Source: Snowella sp031396835
GTDB taxonomy: Bacteria; Cyanobacteriota; Cyanobacteriia; Cyanobacteriales; Microcystaceae
Direction of reading: 5' to 3'
NCBI GenBank assembly: GCA_031396835.1
Contig: JANNLO010000239.1
Location: 1-23,174, forward strand
Length of the DNA: 23,174 nt
Numbering within the stretch: position 1 is the stretch's first letter; every line of letters begins with the position of its first letter. Shown here one piece after another: positions 1 through 8,537 of this stretch. Below the pieces are notes generated by a model that saw only the letters and a program-made list of their open reading frames with translations, made no database searches and was not told where the DNA came from. Position numbers and translations under genes: made by a program.

Positions 1-136
1 GTACATCGTTCAAGGTTCTGGAAGTAGGGGGTGCAAGCCTTTTTACCCATTCTAGACCTTTTTCTCGCACTTTTTTTCTCGCTAAATCTCCCCAGCCCTT
101 TTTCAATAACGCTTTCAGCTTTATTCAGCAAGCCCT
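1..136. mobile_element. possible insertion-sequence end or MITE relic (uncertain)
   Basis: No gene is visible here. The stretch is built from repeated C/T runs, including two copies of TTTTTCTCGC around 60-85. The core GCAAGCC occurs twice in the same orientation, at 33-39 and 129-135. Read on the minus strand, the inner boundary at about 136 begins AGGGCTTGCTGAATAAA, which I recall as resembling terminal sequences of some cyanobacterial insertion sequences. No transposase and no target-site duplication can be seen because the window starts inside. Ordinary intergenic sequence is a real alternative. Confidence 0.25.
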
Positions 137-244
137 AATTAATTATTACTCAATTAGAAAATATCTGAAAGATTTCATGAGCTTTCAAGGACTTCAAACT
201 TATTTTTAGGACTGAAAAATTTAAGCGCGATCGTCTTTTTAAAT

Positions 245-1792
245 CTACACTTTTTCTGTTGCCCCAAATTGTTCAATCAAGATATTTTTCAGAATGCCTT
301 TTAGGTCATCACAGGCAATACTTTTTTCGGTTAGTGTTCCCAATTTTGCGCCATGACCAACTTTTCCGCCCGTATAAAGATTGACACCTTCTACTGTTTC
401 GCCATCTTTGCGAACTTTTGTGCCAATTAAGCCAATATCACCCGCTTGAGCCTGACCACAGGAATTAGGGCAACCCGTCCAGTGAATCCGCACGCGATCA
501 GGAATATCCAGTTCTGCATCCAAATCTTGAGCCATTTTCAATGCCCGTTGTTTGGTTTCAATAATGGCAAAATTGCAATAACGCGCCCCTGTACAAGAAA
601 TTACGGAACGAGTTAGAGTTGTTGGATTAATCGAAAATTGTTGCAACAAAGGCTCTGTTAAAAACGGTTCCAAATTTTCGTTTTGAATATAAGGAATAAT
701 GGCATTTTGTTCGACCGTTAAACGAATTTCACCTGTTCCATAAACTTCTGCGAGTCTTGCCAATTCAAACATTGTTTCTGCTGAAAAACGCCCCATCGGT
801 ACGTGCAGACCCACATAACTATAACCTTCTTGTTTTTGAGGATGAATGCCCAAATGATCTTTTTTATCCTGGGTAATTTCATCTTTTAGGGCGGCGATCG
901 CCAAAGATTTACCCATTTCTTTTTCAACTTCGGCTTTGAATTTTTCCATTCCCCAATGATCAATCAACCACATTAATCTTGCTTTAGCACGGTTTTCTCG
1001 TAATCCTGCGGCCAATCCATTATCGGTATAAACCGTCAAAATAGCGCGCGAAATTTCAACCACATCTTCGACAGCAACCCAAACATTCATGGGAATCGCT
1101 TCAGCACAACGTTGAGCAGAAAGATAACCACCGATCAAAACGTTAAAACCCAACTCCTCAGCTTGATAAGCGGGAACAAAAGCGACATCATTAATTTCTG
1201 CGTGAATAGAATTATCTCTCGCTCCTTCCACGGCAATATTGAATTTTCGGGGTAAATTAGTAAAAACTGGATTACCTTCGCCTTTATTGGTAATCATGTC
1301 CTGAAGTTGTTGGTTGAGTTCGCGGGTATCAATCAATTCATCAGGATCAATTCCCGCAGCAGGAGAACCTGTTAAATTGCGTACATTGTCCATTCCTGAC
1401 TGAATACTGGTCAAATCCACCGCTTTCAATTTACGGAAAATATCAGGCATATCTTCGAGATGAACGCCTCGTAATTGTAGATTTTGACGAGTAGTAATAT
1501 CCGCGCTGCCATCATCTCCATAACGTTGCACAATTTCTGCTAAAACTCGCATCTGTTCGCTAGTCATCACGCCATTGGGAATGCGAAGACGAAGCATAAA
1601 TTTTCCAGGCGTAACAGGGCGATAAAAAATTCCTAGCCATTTCAGGCGCATCTCTAAATCAGTTTTATCAACGGCTTCCCAACCAATTTCGGCAAAATAT
1701 TCGAGTTCATCCTTGACGGCTAGACCTTGTTTTTCGGCTTTCGCTTTTTCAATTTTATTTAATTTACCAGTTGCGTTTGTTGCAATCGTCAT
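245..1792 (-). CDS. nirA: ferredoxin-nitrite reductase
   Basis: This enzyme reduces nitrite to ammonium with six electrons from ferredoxin and is part of nitrate assimilation. The 515-residue protein has the usual length and layout: a ferredoxin-like half-domain near residues 55-125, the siroheme core, a second half-domain near 320-385, and the cysteines that hold the 4Fe-4S cluster and siroheme at C400, C406 (CTGARYC) and C441, C445 (CPNSC). TGSPAAGID near 141-149 is typical of NirA and helps separate it from sulfite reductase. The ATG at 1792 has a purine-rich RBS, AGAGAGG, 9 nt upstream (1802-1808). It has its own NtcA-type promoter, so it need not depend on the chaperone cluster upstream. 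There is no C-terminal [2Fe-2S] ferredoxin domain, unlike some filamentous cyanobacterial versions. Confidence 0.95.
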   Translation of the reverse strand: MTIATNATGKLNKIEKAKAEKQGLAVKDELEYFAEIGWEAVDKTDLEMRLKWLGIFYRPVTPGKFMLRLRIPNGVMTSEQMRVLAEIVQRYGDDGSADITTRQNLQLRGVHLEDMPDIFRKLKAVDLTSIQSGMDNVRNLTGSPAAGIDPDELIDTRELNQQLQDMITNKGEGNPVFTNLPRKFNIAVEGARDNSIHAEINDVAFVPAYQAEELGFNVLIGGYLSAQRCAEAIPMNVWVAVEDVVEISRAILTVYTDNGLAAGLRENRAKARLMWLIDHWGMEKFKAEVEKEMGKSLAIAALKDEITQDKKDHLGIHPQKQEGYSYVGLHVPMGRFSAETMFELARLAEVYGTGEIRLTVEQNAIIPYIQNENLEPFLTEPLLQQFSINPTTLTRSVISCTGARYCNFAIIETKQRALKMAQDLDAELDIPDRVRIHWTGCPNSCGQAQAGDIGLIGTKVRKDGETVEGVNLYTGGKVGHGAKLGTLTEKSIACDDLKGILKNILIEQFGATEKV

Positions 1793-1857
1793 AATCTGAA
1801 GCCTCTCTAGTTGGCGATTTAAGGGAATTCTCTCAGTCTCTATATCCTCTACTTTCC

Positions 1858-1899
1858 AAGGTAAGCAAGGAAACTAGGATATTTTGTAACTTTCGTTAC
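1858..1899 (-). promoter_or_regulatory. NtcA-activated promoter of nirA
   Basis: On the minus strand GTAACGAAAGTTAC (1899-1886) matches the NtcA consensus GTA-N8-TAC exactly. After 22 nt comes TACCTT (1863-1858), matching the -10 consensus TA-N3-T. This is the class II NtcA architecture known for nitrogen-assimilation genes in cyanobacteria. The predicted transcription start is near 1851, leaving a leader of about 60 nt before the nirA ATG. It predicts induction when ammonium is absent and 2-oxoglutarate is high. Confidence 0.88.
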
Positions 1900-2004
1900 G
1901 GAAAGGAAATCTACTTGCAATACCTGCATACTGCTAATGTTTTTTGTTCATAAAAATTTACAATATCATTGTTGTTGCAATTGGGATGATAAAAAAGTTT
2001 AAAA

Positions 2005-2667
2005 CTACATATCAGTATCAATTTTTGAGGCAATAATCGCATAAAAAGGATCGGCTCCCGTCATTCCTAACATTTGTAAAAAACCAGGTAAAGCAGAAGC
2101 TTGACGACTCACAACTTCGGGTTTACTAAAGCCAGGAATGCTCTGAAAATATGATTTTACTAATTGTACATGACTTAAATCTGTTCCTTCACGCCAAGCT
2201 GCGATCGCCTTTTGATAAAACATCCGATTGGAAAAACTCACAATAACAATGCCATTGGGCTTAAGAATACGATGAATTTCACTAAAAATGGCTTCGGGAT
2301 ACTCTAAATATTGCACTGAAACGGCCATTAAAACCGCATCAAAATCCTGATCAGCTAAAGGTAATTGGGGTGATTGATTGAGATTTTGAACAAAATAATG
2401 ATTTAGGCTGGGATTTTTAGCGAGTTCTTCTGTGTTCATTCCCTGACCTTCAACATGGGCAAATTCCATCTCTTCAGGCAAATGAGAAACCCAACTACTC
2501 ATCAAGTCTAAAATTCGGCTTTGGGGTTTGAGGCGATCGCGATAAAGATTGGTTAACTGATCAATAAAATTAGCGTCAACATGGGTCACAAAACGGGGAA
2601 ACGCATAAAAATCTGTGTCATTTGCGCGATCAAGTTTAGTGCGGTCTTCAGGTCGGAGAATCGGCAT
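2005..2667 (-). CDS. class I SAM-dependent methyltransferase, cyanobacterial conserved type
   Basis: This is a 220-residue soluble protein with methyltransferase-11-like features. The post-motif strand and acidic/aromatic stretch are near 102-121 (LPLADQDFDAVLMAVSVQYL), and RILKPNG is at 133-139 before the strand VIVSF. The position of motif I reads LDLMSSWVSH (53-62) instead of the usual glycine-rich E/DxGxGxG, so the SAM-binding loop is atypical. The substrate is unknown. The ATG at 2667 lies 40 bp after the rsgA stop on the same strand, so it is probably the last gene of the chaperone/rsgA transcript. The spacer to nirA carries the NtcA promoter. Methyltransferase fold is confident; substrate and function are not. 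Confidence 0.75.
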   Translation of the reverse strand: MPILRPEDRTKLDRANDTDFYAFPRFVTHVDANFIDQLTNLYRDRLKPQSRILDLMSSWVSHLPEEMEFAHVEGQGMNTEELAKNPSLNHYFVQNLNQSPQLPLADQDFDAVLMAVSVQYLEYPEAIFSEIHRILKPNGIVIVSFSNRMFYQKAIAAWREGTDLSHVQLVKSYFQSIPGFSKPEVVSRQASALPGFLQMLGMTGADPFYAIIASKIDTDM

Positions 2668-2707
2668 GAGTTTCTAACAAATTAAACAGTAAATCTTGGT
2701 TAACATT

Positions 2708-3772
2708 TTATTCCAAATCTTCATCATTATCCAAACGCGAAGACTGTTCATTATAAAATTCATTGAGTTTTTGATGCTTGGCACGACGAGAACTCTGACG
2801 ATATTTTTTCTTGGCTAATTTCGGTGTATATTCCTGTTGACCAGATTCATTCGTCATTAGCTTTAAAGTAGATTCTTCTTCTCCCCTTTCTTGTTGCTGA
2901 ATTTCGCGTTGAATTGCCTCTTCCAAGAATTTTAAATAATGCTGATAACGTTCCCAATTTCCGCGAACAACACAATTAGGTTCTTCTCGATGTAAGCAAT
3001 CATTAAACTGACAAATACCTGTTTCCAATTTACTTCTAGCTTCAGGAAAATGGAAAACTAATTGAGACGTTTTTACTTCCAAATCGGGCTGATTAAAACC
3101 TGGTGTATCCGCTAATAAACCACCAGTTGGTAATTCAAAAAGTTCTACATGACGAGTAGTATGGCGGCCTCTATGTAATTTTCCCGAAACATCGTTCACT
3201 CGTTGAAAAACATCTGGAATTAAAGCATTAATTAAACTCGATTTTCCCACTCCAGAAGGCCCAGCCATCAGCGTAATTTTTTGTTGAAGTTGTTTTTGAA
3301 GAGCCTCTAATCCTTGTTGATTATTAATACTAATAAATAAAGGATGATAACCCCATTGAGTTAATCTTTCTTGCCATTGAATGCGTTCTTCTTCGCTCAC
3401 CAAATCCTGTTTATTAAGACACAAACATAATTCTAAATCGGCTGATTCTGCTTTCACTAAAAAACGACTTAATTGCCAAGTTTCTAAGGGCGGATCTGCG
3501 AGCGAAAAAACTAATAAGATTTGATCCGCGTTGGCCATGGGAGGACGGGATAATTCATTTTTACGAGGTTCGACTGCCGCGATCGCCCCTTGTTTGTTAT
3601 GAAGATCTACATCTTCCACTCCAACTCGATCGCCGACCATCACCGATTGCCCAATTTTTTTTAGACGCGATCGCCGTGTGCAGAGCAATAAAGTCTTAGA
3701 AAGATGATCCAAACGAACTTGATAATAATTCGCTTGAATCGCAATAACAGTACCGTATTCAGCCTTAGTCAC
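2708..3772 (-). CDS. rsgA: ribosome small-subunit biogenesis GTPase RsgA (YjeQ)
   Basis: A circularly permuted GTPase that helps late 30S subunit maturation. It has an N-terminal OB-fold (about 1-70), then the motifs in permuted order: G4 NKQD at 120-123, G1 GPSGVGKS at 171-178, switch region GRHTTRH at 202-208, and G3 DTPG at 222-225. A zinc-binding CX5CXHX5C follows at C254, C259, H261, C267. The C-terminal 50 residues form a charged Lys/Arg-rich extension. The start is GTG at 3772: no ATG exists in frame before the upstream stop at 3797-3799. The GTG lies 17 nt after the tusA stop, which suggests translational dependence on tusA. Confidence 0.93.
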   Translation of the reverse strand: MTKAEYGTVIAIQANYYQVRLDHLSKTLLLCTRRSRLKKIGQSVMVGDRVGVEDVDLHNKQGAIAAVEPRKNELSRPPMANADQILLVFSLADPPLETWQLSRFLVKAESADLELCLCLNKQDLVSEEERIQWQERLTQWGYHPLFISINNQQGLEALQKQLQQKITLMAGPSGVGKSSLINALIPDVFQRVNDVSGKLHRGRHTTRHVELFELPTGGLLADTPGFNQPDLEVKTSQLVFHFPEARSKLETGICQFNDCLHREEPNCVVRGNWERYQHYLKFLEEAIQREIQQQERGEEESTLKLMTNESGQQEYTPKLAKKKYRQSSRRAKHQKLNEFYNEQSSRLDNDEDLE

Positions 3773-3789
3773 TATGTAATAACCATCGG

Positions 3790-4059
3790 CTACAAATTAT
3801 CGGGAACGCGAATGATCATTTTAAAAAAAGTATCTTCTTCTATCATTTCTTGCTCACTGTAACCCTCCATCGTCAGACTGTGGGGAACCTGTTCAATAGG
3901 CTCACCCGCATCCAACCAAACTTCTAGGATTTCACCCGCCGACATTTGCGCCAACTTTAATTTCGTCCGCACAAAATTAATCGGACAAGGTGTTCCCCGA
4001 AGATCTAGGAGAAACTTATCCGAAACGGTATTGACTGATTTCTGAGGAAAACTTGTCAT
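3790..4059 (-). CDS. TusA/SirA-family sulfurtransferase-like protein
   Basis: An 89-residue protein with the TusA-family signature LDLRGTPCP (18-26), including the cysteine C25 that carries persulfide in the family, followed by the amphipathic helix FVRTKLKLAQM. About 15 extra residues precede the domain. The family relays sulfur for tRNA thiolation or cofactor synthesis; the partner here is unknown. Its ATG overlaps the dnaJ stop as ATGA (4056-4059), a strong sign of translational coupling. rsgA follows after 17 nt. Confidence 0.85.
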   Translation of the reverse strand: MTSFPQKSVNTVSDKFLLDLRGTPCPINFVRTKLKLAQMSAGEILEVWLDAGEPIEQVPHSLTMEGYSEQEMIEEDTFFKMIIRVPDNL

Positions 4060-5186
4060 TTATGGAAAAATCCCCCTAAAAAACCTTCCAATCCACCTTT
4101 TCCCTGACCATCTCCCTTAATACCCGCTAATTTTTCCAATAATTCCCGTTCTTCTCCACTAATTCGGGTAGGAATATTGATTTTAATGGTGATTAAGTGA
4201 TCGCCGCGCAGAGTCGCATTGCCCAACTTGGGAACACCCTTATTTTCCAACGTCAACACCGTATTGGGTTGAGTTCCAGAAGGAATTGCTAACTCATCAG
4301 GGCCATCAACCGTATTAACATTTAAACGACAACCCAAAATCGCTTGCAAATAGCTAATCGTGATTTCTGAGCGGATATTAATGCCTTCACGGATAAACTC
4401 CCGATCCGCTTCCACCATTAAATAAACATATAAATCTCCTGATGGGCCGCCGCGCAATCCCGCATCACCTTCTCGTGAAACCCGCAAACGAGTTCCATCA
4501 TCAACTCCAGGGGGAATGGAAATTTTCAGTTTTTTGGTTTCTTGTTTACGACCCGCACCGCCACAAGTTTCACATTTTTCTTCAATAACTTCTCCCGCAC
4601 CGTTACAAGTAGGACAAGCTGAAACCTGAGCAAAACTACCAAAAGGTGTTCGAGTAGCTCGTCTAACTTGACCCGCGCCATTGCAGGTAGCACAAGTCCG
4701 TGATCCCGTACCCGTTTTTGCCCCTGTTCCCTGACAAATCTGACAAGATTCTAGATGGGGAATGCGAATTTCTTTTTCGCCCCCAAAAATCGCCTCTCGA
4801 AAGTTGAGTTTGAGGTCTAAACGGAGATCGTCGCCACGAGTCGGGCCAGACCGTCGTCGAGATGTACCAGTAGTAGCACCAGCCCCACCAAATCCACCAA
4901 AAATTGTCTCAAAGATATCGGCAAATCCGCCCATATCTCCATATTCAAAACCAGATGCACCTGCACCACTAACTCCAGCTTCTCCAAACTGGTCATAGCG
5001 AGCGCGAGTTTCAGGCTCTGAGAGGACTTCATAAGCACGATTCACTTCTTTAAAGCGATCTTCCGCCCCGTCCTCTTTATTCACGTCAGGATGATATTTC
5101 CGCGCCAAACGACGGTAGGCACGTTTCATGTCTTCTTTGCTGGCATCCCTAGAAACGCCAAGTATTTCGTAATAGTCCGCTGCCAT
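4056..5186 (-). CDS. dnaJ: chaperone protein DnaJ (type I Hsp40)
   Basis: Co-chaperone that stimulates the DnaK ATPase and delivers substrates. All type I parts are present in 376 residues: J-domain 1-70 with HPD at 32-34, a Gly/Phe-rich linker at about 74-115, four CXXCXGXG zinc repeats (C148/C151, C165/C168, C191/C194, C205/C208), and the substrate-binding C-terminal domain. The ATG at 5186 begins MAADYYEILGV, the standard start of the family. It lies 82 bp after dnaK, and its stop overlaps tusA by four bases. Confidence 0.96.
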   Translation of the reverse strand: MAADYYEILGVSRDASKEDMKRAYRRLARKYHPDVNKEDGAEDRFKEVNRAYEVLSEPETRARYDQFGEAGVSGAGASGFEYGDMGGFADIFETIFGGFGGAGATTGTSRRRSGPTRGDDLRLDLKLNFREAIFGGEKEIRIPHLESCQICQGTGAKTGTGSRTCATCNGAGQVRRATRTPFGSFAQVSACPTCNGAGEVIEEKCETCGGAGRKQETKKLKISIPPGVDDGTRLRVSREGDAGLRGGPSGDLYVYLMVEADREFIREGINIRSEITISYLQAILGCRLNVNTVDGPDELAIPSGTQPNTVLTLENKGVPKLGNATLRGDHLITIKINIPTRISGEERELLEKLAGIKGDGQGKGGLEGFLGGFFHK

Positions 5187-5268
5187 AGGGCCTAACTCTG
5201 ATTGTTCTTATTAATATTGGTTTACATGAGCTTAGTGTTTACTGTAGCAAACTCTTGGCAAAACATCA

Positions 5269-7299
5269 TTAATCCACTGCTTCATAATCACTAGAAATGG
5301 TTTCATCGGCATCAAAGTCGAAATTTTCAGTTTCTGAGGTGGAATAAACTTGAGCCGTTTCTTCATAACTCGGAATTGTTTCAACAGGAGAATTTCTAGC
5401 AGAAGTTTGAGTTCTTTGGTTGATTTGGGTTAAGAGTTGTTCGGATAAAGTTGCATCTAACGTTTCAAATGCTTTTATTGTACCGTCACTACCTTGCTGA
5501 TAAACTTCAGTGCCAATGGTCAAAATAAGTTGACGAAATTCTTCGACTAAGATTTGTAATTTGTCGATTGTAATCGCAGAATTCCGTAGGGCGGCTTCCA
5601 ATTGTTCTTTTTTCTTTTGACTGCTGACTTTTAACTCGGCCCGAATAAAATCGCTATTTTCCTTCACTGTTGTTGCATAAGTATAGAACAAGCTATCTGC
5701 TTGATTGCGTAATTCCATCATTTGCATACGGCGACGGTCTTGATCGGCAAATTTCTCTGCTTCTTGGCGCATTCGTTCAATTTCATTACTATTTAAGCCA
5801 CCAGTATGGCTAATCACAATGCCTTGTTCCCTTCTTGTACCTTGATCTTGAGCCGCAACTTTGAGAATGCCATTGACATCAATCTCAAAACTGACTTCAA
5901 TTTGGGGAACTCCTCTGGGGGCTGGAGGTATTCCTGCTAACAAAAACTTACCCAGACTTTTATTATCCAAAGCCATAGCTCGTTCTCCTTGCAAAACATG
6001 AATTTCTACTGATGTTTGACCGTCGGCGGCCGTAGAAAAAACTTCTGATTTGCTGCTGGGAATAGTGGTATTGCGCTCGATGATTTTAGTAAAAACTTCT
6101 CCTAAAGTTTCAATACCAAGGGACAAAGGAGTCACATCTAAAAGTAAGATATTATCGACTTCGCCTCCTAAAACACCGCCTTGAATGGCCGCCCCTAGGG
6201 CCACTGCTTCATCGGGATTAATAGAGCGATCCAATTGGCTATCAGGAAAAAGTTGTTGAATAATGCGTTGAACGGCTGGAATGCGGGTAGAGCCTCCCAC
6301 TAGGATAATTCGATGAATATCTTGGGGTTTAACTTCACCATCATTAAAGGCTTGATTCAGCGGGGTTAAAGTTGCTTGAATTAGTTGTTTTGCCAGTTCT
6401 TCAAATTTAGAGCGGCTTAGGTCGGTTTCTAGGTGTTTGGGACCATTTTCATCAGCCGTAATAAAAGGAAGATTAATCGACGTGGTTAACAGGCTGGAAA
6501 GTTCAATTTTGGCTTTTTCGGCAGCTTCTCTTAAGCGTTGAATAGCCATTTTGTCTGGACTTAGATCAATTTTTTCTTTGTTTTTAAAGTTATCTGTCAT
6601 CCAACGCACAATCACATTGTCAAAGTCATCCCCACCCAAGTGATTATTGCCTGATGTGGCGCGGACTTCAAAAATGCCATTGCCAAGTTGGAGCAGGGAA
6701 ACATCAAAAGTTCCTCCCCCTAAATCAAAAACTAAAATTAATTCTTCTTGGGATTGTTTGTCTAAACCATAAGCTAAAGCGGCGGCGGTGGGTTCATTAA
6801 TAATGCGAAGAACATCCAAGCCTGCAATGACTCCCGCGTCTTTGGTTGCCTGGCGTTGAGCGTCGGTAAAGTAGGCGGGGACCGTAATCACAGCTTCGCT
6901 CACAGGTTCCCCTAAAAAAGCTTCAGCATCGGCCTTTAGTTTTTGCAGAATCATGGAAGAAATTTCTTGGGGTGTGAATTGTTGCCCCCGAATTTCGATA
7001 TTGACGGTATCGTCTCTTCCTTTGCTGCAATTATAGGGAACCCGCGATCGCTCTTCTAGGGTTTCTTCCCAGCGTCGTCCAATAAATCGCTTGATACTAT
7101 AAACGGTGTTTTCCGCATTGGTAACAGATTGCCTTTTGGCTAATTGTCCGACCAAACGTTGATTGCTTTTACCAAAGCCCACAATGCTCGGTGTCGTTCT
7201 TCCGCCTTCTGCATTGGGTATAACAATCGGTTTGCCGCCTTCTAGAACAGCAACGCAACTATTGGTTGTCCCCAGGTCGATGCCAATGACTTTGCCCAT
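5269..7299 (-). CDS. dnaK: Hsp70 chaperone DnaK (DnaK1-like by context)
   Basis: ATP-driven protein-folding chaperone of 676 residues. Nucleotide-binding motifs are IDLGTTNS (7-14), VFDLGGGTFDVS (190-201) and ILVGGSTRIPAVQ (332-344). The interdomain linker region has NILLLDVTPLSLG (383-395), followed by the peptide-binding domain and a helical lid. The tail is acidic and ends DYEAVD. Cyanobacteria carry several DnaK paralogs. The grpE neighbour and length favour the DnaK1 type as I recall it from Synechocystis, but this needs a tree. It lies between grpE (109-bp gap) and dnaJ. Confidence 0.95.
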   Translation of the reverse strand: MGKVIGIDLGTTNSCVAVLEGGKPIVIPNAEGGRTTPSIVGFGKSNQRLVGQLAKRQSVTNAENTVYSIKRFIGRRWEETLEERSRVPYNCSKGRDDTVNIEIRGQQFTPQEISSMILQKLKADAEAFLGEPVSEAVITVPAYFTDAQRQATKDAGVIAGLDVLRIINEPTAAALAYGLDKQSQEELILVFDLGGGTFDVSLLQLGNGIFEVRATSGNNHLGGDDFDNVIVRWMTDNFKNKEKIDLSPDKMAIQRLREAAEKAKIELSSLLTTSINLPFITADENGPKHLETDLSRSKFEELAKQLIQATLTPLNQAFNDGEVKPQDIHRIILVGGSTRIPAVQRIIQQLFPDSQLDRSINPDEAVALGAAIQGGVLGGEVDNILLLDVTPLSLGIETLGEVFTKIIERNTTIPSSKSEVFSTAADGQTSVEIHVLQGERAMALDNKSLGKFLLAGIPPAPRGVPQIEVSFEIDVNGILKVAAQDQGTRREQGIVISHTGGLNSNEIERMRQEAEKFADQDRRRMQMMELRNQADSLFYTYATTVKENSDFIRAELKVSSQKKKEQLEAALRNSAITIDKLQILVEEFRQLILTIGTEVYQQGSDGTIKAFETLDATLSEQLLTQINQRTQTSARNSPVETIPSYEETAQVYSTSETENFDFDADETISSDYEAVD

Positions 7300-7408
7300 A
7301 GTGCTTGTAAAGTGTTAAACAATAGAAAAATTACGGAAAGATTGTTATCTTCAGGCGATCGCCAAGTGCTGATTCTAGCCAGGCAGAGCGACTCCTATTT
7401 TTGAAGAC

Positions 7409-8092
7409 CTAATCTGGGGAACTACCAGCTTCTTGAGGATCAGTTGGCTCCTGTTCCGAGGGTATCACGGATTCTTGGGGAGCGGCAACTTTGACCATTG
7501 AATGACGCAAAACTTGATCTTCTAACAGATAGCCTCTGACCAACTCTTCCAGAATAGTTCCTTCAGGATGATCATTCGTATATTCACGCAACATCGCTTC
7601 ATGATAATTGGGGTCAAATAGTTGACCTTCAGGACGCATCGCCGAAACACCTAAGCGTTTTAAACTATCAGCAAAACTTTTATAGACACTTTGATAACTT
7701 TTATGAATAATTTCGCCATCTGTACTAGATTTTAGCTGAGTTCTGGCGCGCTCAAAATTATCAACTACTGAGAGTAATTCAATAATGGTCTTACGTTTGA
7801 CCTGTTTTTCTAACTCTTTTTGTTCCCTTTGGGTGCGTTTACGATAATTATCAAATTCCGCCGCTAGGGTAATATAACGTTTTTTGTAACCGTCGATTTC
7901 TTCGGATTGTTGAGCAATTTGTTGTAGTAATTGGGTGATCATCTGTTCTGTGGTAATTTCTTCACTCTGAAAAGCAGAATCATCGGGATTAACTTCAATT
8001 ATTACCTCTGTATCCAAAGGTGTTGAGGTATCTGATGTGGTGGTTTCCATAGCTTCATTAGGGGTTTCAAGGGAATTTTGCGCTTCGTTCAT
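7409..8092 (-). CDS. grpE: nucleotide exchange factor GrpE
   Basis: Exchanges ADP on DnaK. In 227 residues there is an acidic low-complexity N-terminus (1-45), a long dimerisation helix (about 46-105, containing AEFDNYRKRTQRE), a four-helix segment, and a C-terminal beta domain with NYHEAM (162-167) and LRHSMVKV (195-202), the family signature region. The tail is acidic and Pro-rich. The ATG at 8092 is first in the operon; an internal Met15 is possible but leaves the same domain. No CIRCE/HrcA operator was seen upstream. Confidence 0.93.
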   Translation of the reverse strand: MNEAQNSLETPNEAMETTTSDTSTPLDTEVIIEVNPDDSAFQSEEITTEQMITQLLQQIAQQSEEIDGYKKRYITLAAEFDNYRKRTQREQKELEKQVKRKTIIELLSVVDNFERARTQLKSSTDGEIIHKSYQSVYKSFADSLKRLGVSAMRPEGQLFDPNYHEAMLREYTNDHPEGTILEELVRGYLLEDQVLRHSMVKVAAPQESVIPSEQEPTDPQEAGSSPD

Positions 8093-8537
8093 GGGATAGT
8101 TGTTAAAAAAAATACTGGTACTAAGGAATAATTTTCGCTTAAAAATTGGACTTTTAGCGATTTATTGATGGTACAAATGAATGCTAAATGCGATCATCTA
8201 GAAATTCTAAATTTGTTCATCAAAATTGATAATACATTGCAGAATAACCTGTTTTCTAGGTAGATTTCCGAACTTGCAAAAGATCTTTATTCATACAGAT
8301 TCTCTATTTTAACGTGAAGACCCTACCTCGTACTATCTTTTCTTTGATCAATCTGCAAAATACAAAAAAGTCTGGTATTTTTACTCAACTTAAAATTTTT
8401 AATGAAGATAAACAAAAGTGTCCTCACTCATGCCAGATAATGCTAAACAATTCGAGTAAATTTCCTGAGTAAAATAGTGATTTGTTGTCTCGTCTGGGGA
8501 ATACTAATCATATGTAAGGAGCTATAACTGTTATTTT
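8093..8537. other. divergent intergenic region between grpE and pilB
   Basis: 445 bp, AT-rich, without a convincing ORF or RNA gene. It must hold the promoters for the grpE-dnaK-dnaJ run (minus) and for the pil operon (plus). I saw no CIRCE element, no perfect NtcA box and no strong -35/-10 pair. A 9-bp inverted pair TTTTACTCA (about 8380) and TGAGTAAAA (about 8466), and two GAGTAAA copies near 8454-8474, are present but may be chance. Confidence 0.5.

Noticed and set aside
190..244. Terminator after nirA (ATTTAA ... TTAAAT then T-run on the minus strand)
   Set aside because: Six AT-only pairs around a 14-nt loop; too weak to call.
4762..5038. Two ORFs opposite or within dnaJ
   Set aside because: Both are other-frame shadows of the Gly-rich J-domain linker.
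8093..8537. CIRCE/HrcA operator or second NtcA box upstream of grpE or pilB
   Set aside because: No TTAGCACTC-N9-GAGTGCTAA and no GTA-N8-TAC found on reading.
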